A stretch of DNA of 24,412 bases, from NCBI GenBank assembly GCA_964473205.1, contig CAYYOK010000038.1, forward strand, positions 1 to 24,412. Reading direction: 5' to 3'. The DNA is from CAYMRL01 sp964473205. GTDB taxonomy: Bacteria > Deinococcota > Deinococci > Deinococcales > Trueperaceae. The position numbers and the translations under genes are program-made. Shown in pieces: positions 22,548 to 24,412 of the stretch. The notes beneath the pieces are model-generated. The model saw nothing but the letters and a program-made list of their open reading frames with translations, was not told the origin of the DNA and made no database searches. Within the stretch, counting starts at the first letter, position 1; each line of letters begins with the position of its first letter.

Positions 22548-23510
22548 GTGAGCGCCGCCTTCGAGCTGGACAAGGCCGCGAAGGTCTACGTGGCTGGGCA
22601 TCGTGGTCTGGTCGGCAGCGCGATCACGCGTCGCCTGCGGCGCGATGGCTACCGGAACCTGGTGTCTCGCACCTCGGCGGAGCTCGACCTGCGCGACCAA
22701 GCTGCGACCTATGAGCTCTTCGACCGGGAGAGGCCCAAGGTGGTCATCCTCGCCGCCGCGAAGGTGGGCGGCATCCTCGCCAACGAGGCGCACCCGGCCG
22801 ACTTCATCGCCGACAACCTGCAGATCGCCACGAACGTCATCACGGCTGCCTACCGCTTCGGCGTTCGCAAGCTCGTGAACCTGGCGTCGTCCGCGGTCTA
22901 CCCGCCCCTGGCGCCTCAGCCCCTGGAGGAGCGGTCTCTTCTCTCCGGCCAGCTCGAGCCGACCCATCGTCCATACGCCATAGCGAAAATCTCCGCCATC
23001 GAGCTGTGCGATGCGTTCCGCCGGCAGCATGGCAGCGACTTCGTCACGGCTGTGCCCACGAACCTGTACGGGCCAGGGGACAGCTTCGACCTGAGGTCGG
23101 GCCACGTCCTACCCGCGCTCATGCGTCGGTTCCACGAAGCGAAGGTCGCAGGCGCGCCGGTGGTGGAGGTCTGGGGCACGGGCACGCCACGTCGGGAGTT
23201 CCTCCACGTTGACGACCTCGCCGACGCCGTCGTGTTCATGCTCCGGCACGTCTCACGACCGGGGCCGATCAACGTGGGAACCGGAGAGGACATCGCCATC
23301 CACGACCTGGCCCGCCTGATCGCAGACGTGGTGGGGTACGAAGGCGAGGTCGTCTTCGACGCGTCCAAGCCCGATGGCGCGCCCAGGAAGCTCATGGACG
23401 TCGGCCTCCTGGCGTCCTTGGGCTGGCGCGCCCGCATAGGGTTGAGAGAGGGGATACAGCAGACGTACGAATGGTTCAAGGCGCGCCCCACGCGAGCGTC
23501 GGTGACATAG
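22548..23510 (+). CDS. GDP-L-fucose-synthase-like NADP reductase (epimerase Cys replaced)
   Basis: The 320-residue protein is a homologue of GDP-L-fucose synthase (Fcl/WcaG), which epimerises C3 and C5 of GDP-4-keto-6-deoxymannose and reduces C4. It has GHRGLVGSAI, LAAAKVGGILAN, YAIAKI (catalytic Tyr and Lys), PTNLYGPGDSFD, HVLPALMRRFHEA (the conserved epimerase His) and GTGTPRREFLHVDDLA. The active-site segment usually written SSCIYP reads SSAVYP, so the catalytic Cys (109 in E. coli) is Ala116. Epimerase activity may be reduced or lost, in which case it would make a different GDP-6-deoxyhexose. The GTG start at 22548 has only a weak upstream site. No GDP-mannose 4,6-dehydratase is in the window. 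It converges on the lipoprotein gene with 32 bases between. Confidence 0.9.
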   Translation: MSAAFELDKAAKVYVAGHRGLVGSAITRRLRRDGYRNLVSRTSAELDLRDQAATYELFDRERPKVVILAAAKVGGILANEAHPADFIADNLQIATNVITAAYRFGVRKLVNLASSAVYPPLAPQPLEERSLLSGQLEPTHRPYAIAKISAIELCDAFRRQHGSDFVTAVPTNLYGPGDSFDLRSGHVLPALMRRFHEAKVAGAPVVEVWGTGTPRREFLHVDDLADAVVFMLRHVSRPGPINVGTGEDIAIHDLARLIADVVGYEGEVVFDASKPDGAPRKLMDVGLLASLGWRARIGLREGIQQTYEWFKARPTRASVT

Positions 23511-23542
23511 CTGCGCGGCCGTCGACCGGCGAGCCCTAGCCC

Positions 23543-24184
23543 CTACTCCACGACCACGTCGTCCAGCCCGTTCACCTCGTCGCCGGCGAACTTGTCGGTG
23601 AGGTCGAGCCTGAACCTGAGGTCGACCACGTCCGCCAGGGTGGCCGCCAGCTCGGCCGGCGTCGCCACGGGGCCCGTCTCCGTGTCCTCACCGTCGAAGT
23701 GCCGCCAGACGCCGGCCGTCAGGGGCGCCGACAGCGCGGCCCACTCGCTCGGCGTCAGCGCCTCGAGGGCGAACGTGACGTAGAGCGTGTGCTCGGGGCT
23801 CGAGACCATGACCCGCAACGGGTAGACGATGGGCCCGGGGTCTGCGAGCACCCGGAACCGGATCGCCCTGGCGCCCGTCCAGTCGCCGTGGAAGGTGGCG
23901 GGCGCGATCGCGTACTGCCAGCCGGCGCCCTCGTCGGCCACGCTCAGGTAGCCGGGTGCCTGCCACGTCGGCGCCTGGCCCTCGGCCGAGGCCCAGCCCT
24001 CCGTGTCGGCGTCGAAGCGCGCGGTGACGGGCTCGAAGCCCGTCGGCGGGGTCGGCGGCGGCGAGCAGGCCGCGAGCGCCAGCACGAGGATGACGGCGGC
24101 CGCCGACGAGCTGGACGGCGGCGCCCGGAGGACCCTCGGGCACGAACGGCGCGGGCGGACTACGCGGTTGGGCGACGCTTCCAT
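23543..24184 (-). CDS. Lipoprotein with laminin-B/galactose-binding-like beta-sandwich
   Basis: The 213-residue protein has a long Arg/Ser-rich leader, a hydrophobic segment and the lipobox LAAC with Cys40, so it is exported and lipidated. After a short Pro-rich linker (SPPPTPPTG), the rest resembles laminin domain IV or galactose-binding-like modules: FDADTEGW, a glycine-rich tract and a C-terminal LDDVVVE strand. Such modules commonly bind carbohydrate or protein. ATG 24184 is preceded by AGGAGG (24189-24194) at only four bases. The GC content is as high as in the left part of the window and above that of the exopolysaccharide genes, so it probably belongs to the backbone genome. A function with the polysaccharide is only suggested by proximity. 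Confidence 0.75.
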   Translation of the reverse strand: MEASPNRVVRPRRSCPRVLRAPPSSSSAAAVILVLALAACSPPPTPPTGFEPVTARFDADTEGWASAEGQAPTWQAPGYLSVADEGAGWQYAIAPATFHGDWTGARAIRFRVLADPGPIVYPLRVMVSSPEHTLYVTFALEALTPSEWAALSAPLTAGVWRHFDGEDTETGPVATPAELAATLADVVDLRFRLDLTDKFAGDEVNGLDDVVVE

Positions 24185-24260
24185 GTTGCCTCCTGTCGAA
24201 CGTCATGCTCGACGGAGGGCCGTTACGCGGGCGTCACGCGTGCCAGGGCCGGCGCGCCTC

Positions 24261-24412
24261 GGCCCACGTAACCGGTCGCGGAGGCACGCGCACCCCGGCC
24301 TGGCCCCCGGCCGCGGGGGCAGGCGTGCCCCGGCCACGCGCCCGGTCGCGGAGGCTGCCGTGCCCCGGCCACGCGCCCGGCCGCGGAGGCTGCCGCGCTC
24401 GGGCCGGCCTCA
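24261..24412. repeat. Tandem array of ~35-bp GC-rich repeats, running off the window
   Basis: Four units can be aligned: 24261-24296 (36 bp), 24297-24331, 24332-24366 and 24367-24401 (35 bp each), and a fifth starts at 24402. The third and fourth units are nearly identical; the first two are diverged. Each begins GGCC and carries a CCGGTCGCGG or CCGGCCGCGG core. A 35-bp period is not a multiple of three, which argues against coding. No unique spacers separate the units, so this is not CRISPR. The 76 bases between it and the lipoprotein start hold the ribosome-binding site and no clear gene. Confidence 0.75.

Noticed and set aside
8500..23542. Antiphage defence or mobile-element cargo
   Set aside because: All genes fit exopolysaccharide synthesis; no nuclease, helicase, toxin, integrase or transposase is visible, despite the GC difference.
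24261..24412. CRISPR array
   Set aside because: Units are contiguous without unique spacers, and no cas gene is present.

Overview
The window is about 24.4 kb of high-GC bacterial DNA holding 18 convincing protein genes, one short upstream reading frame, and no tRNA, rRNA, CRISPR array, integrase or insertion sequence that I can see. About half of the starts are GTG or TTG. One gene (4516) has a TANNNT hexamer six bases before its ATG, the arrangement of leaderless promoters that are abundant in Deinococcota. With the GC content, the lipoproteins and the Wzx/Wzy-type polysaccharide genes, a Deinococcota lineage (for example Trueperaceae) is my best guess, but it is inference; another high-GC phylum is possible.

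Layout. (1) 1-2792, plus strand: a class III CoA-transferase, cut by the window edge, overlapping a dihydropyrimidinase/hydantoinase-type amidohydrolase. (2) 2891-8499: a divergent module. On the minus strand lie an atypical glucose-1-phosphate cytidylyltransferase-like enzyme and a PIG-L deacetylase. On the plus strand lie a zinc-finger C-methyltransferase-type SAM enzyme, a DUF4910 aminopeptidase-like protein and a glutamate-1-semialdehyde-aminomutase-like PLP enzyme, with overlapping ends. They look like one pathway that modifies a sugar or surface polymer of unknown structure. (3) 8512-23510: an exopolysaccharide locus of visibly lower GC. It has a GT2 glycosyltransferase, a secreted beta-helix lipoprotein, a Wzx-like flippase and an O-antigen ligase/polymerase. 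These are followed by a minus-strand run (GT4 glycosyltransferase, UDP-xylose synthase, WbaP-like initiating phosphoglycosyltransferase, Wzz/BY-kinase-like protein) and a plus-strand trio (WecG/TagA glycosyltransferase, GDP-mannose 3,5-epimerase, GDP-L-fucose-synthase-like reductase). (4) 23543-24184: a minus-strand lipoprotein with a laminin-B/galactose-binding-like domain. An array of ~35-bp tandem repeats runs off the right edge.

How the genes may work together. WbaP would load the first sugar phosphate on undecaprenyl phosphate, and the GT4, GT26 and GT2 enzymes would extend it. The precursor enzymes point to UDP-xylose and GDP-L-galactose (or GDP-L-gulose), plus a GDP-6-deoxyhexose. The flippase exports the lipid-linked unit, the O-antigen ligase-family protein polymerises or transfers it, and the Wzz-like protein sets chain length. 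The beta-helix lipoprotein may bind or cleave the product.

The most unusual points are: the Wzz/BY-kinase has lost both its Walker A signature and its Walker B aspartate; the fucose-synthase homologue has alanine where the family has the catalytic epimerase cysteine; and the cytidylyltransferase/methyltransferase/PIG-L/DUF4910/aminomutase module has no sugar dehydratase nearby.
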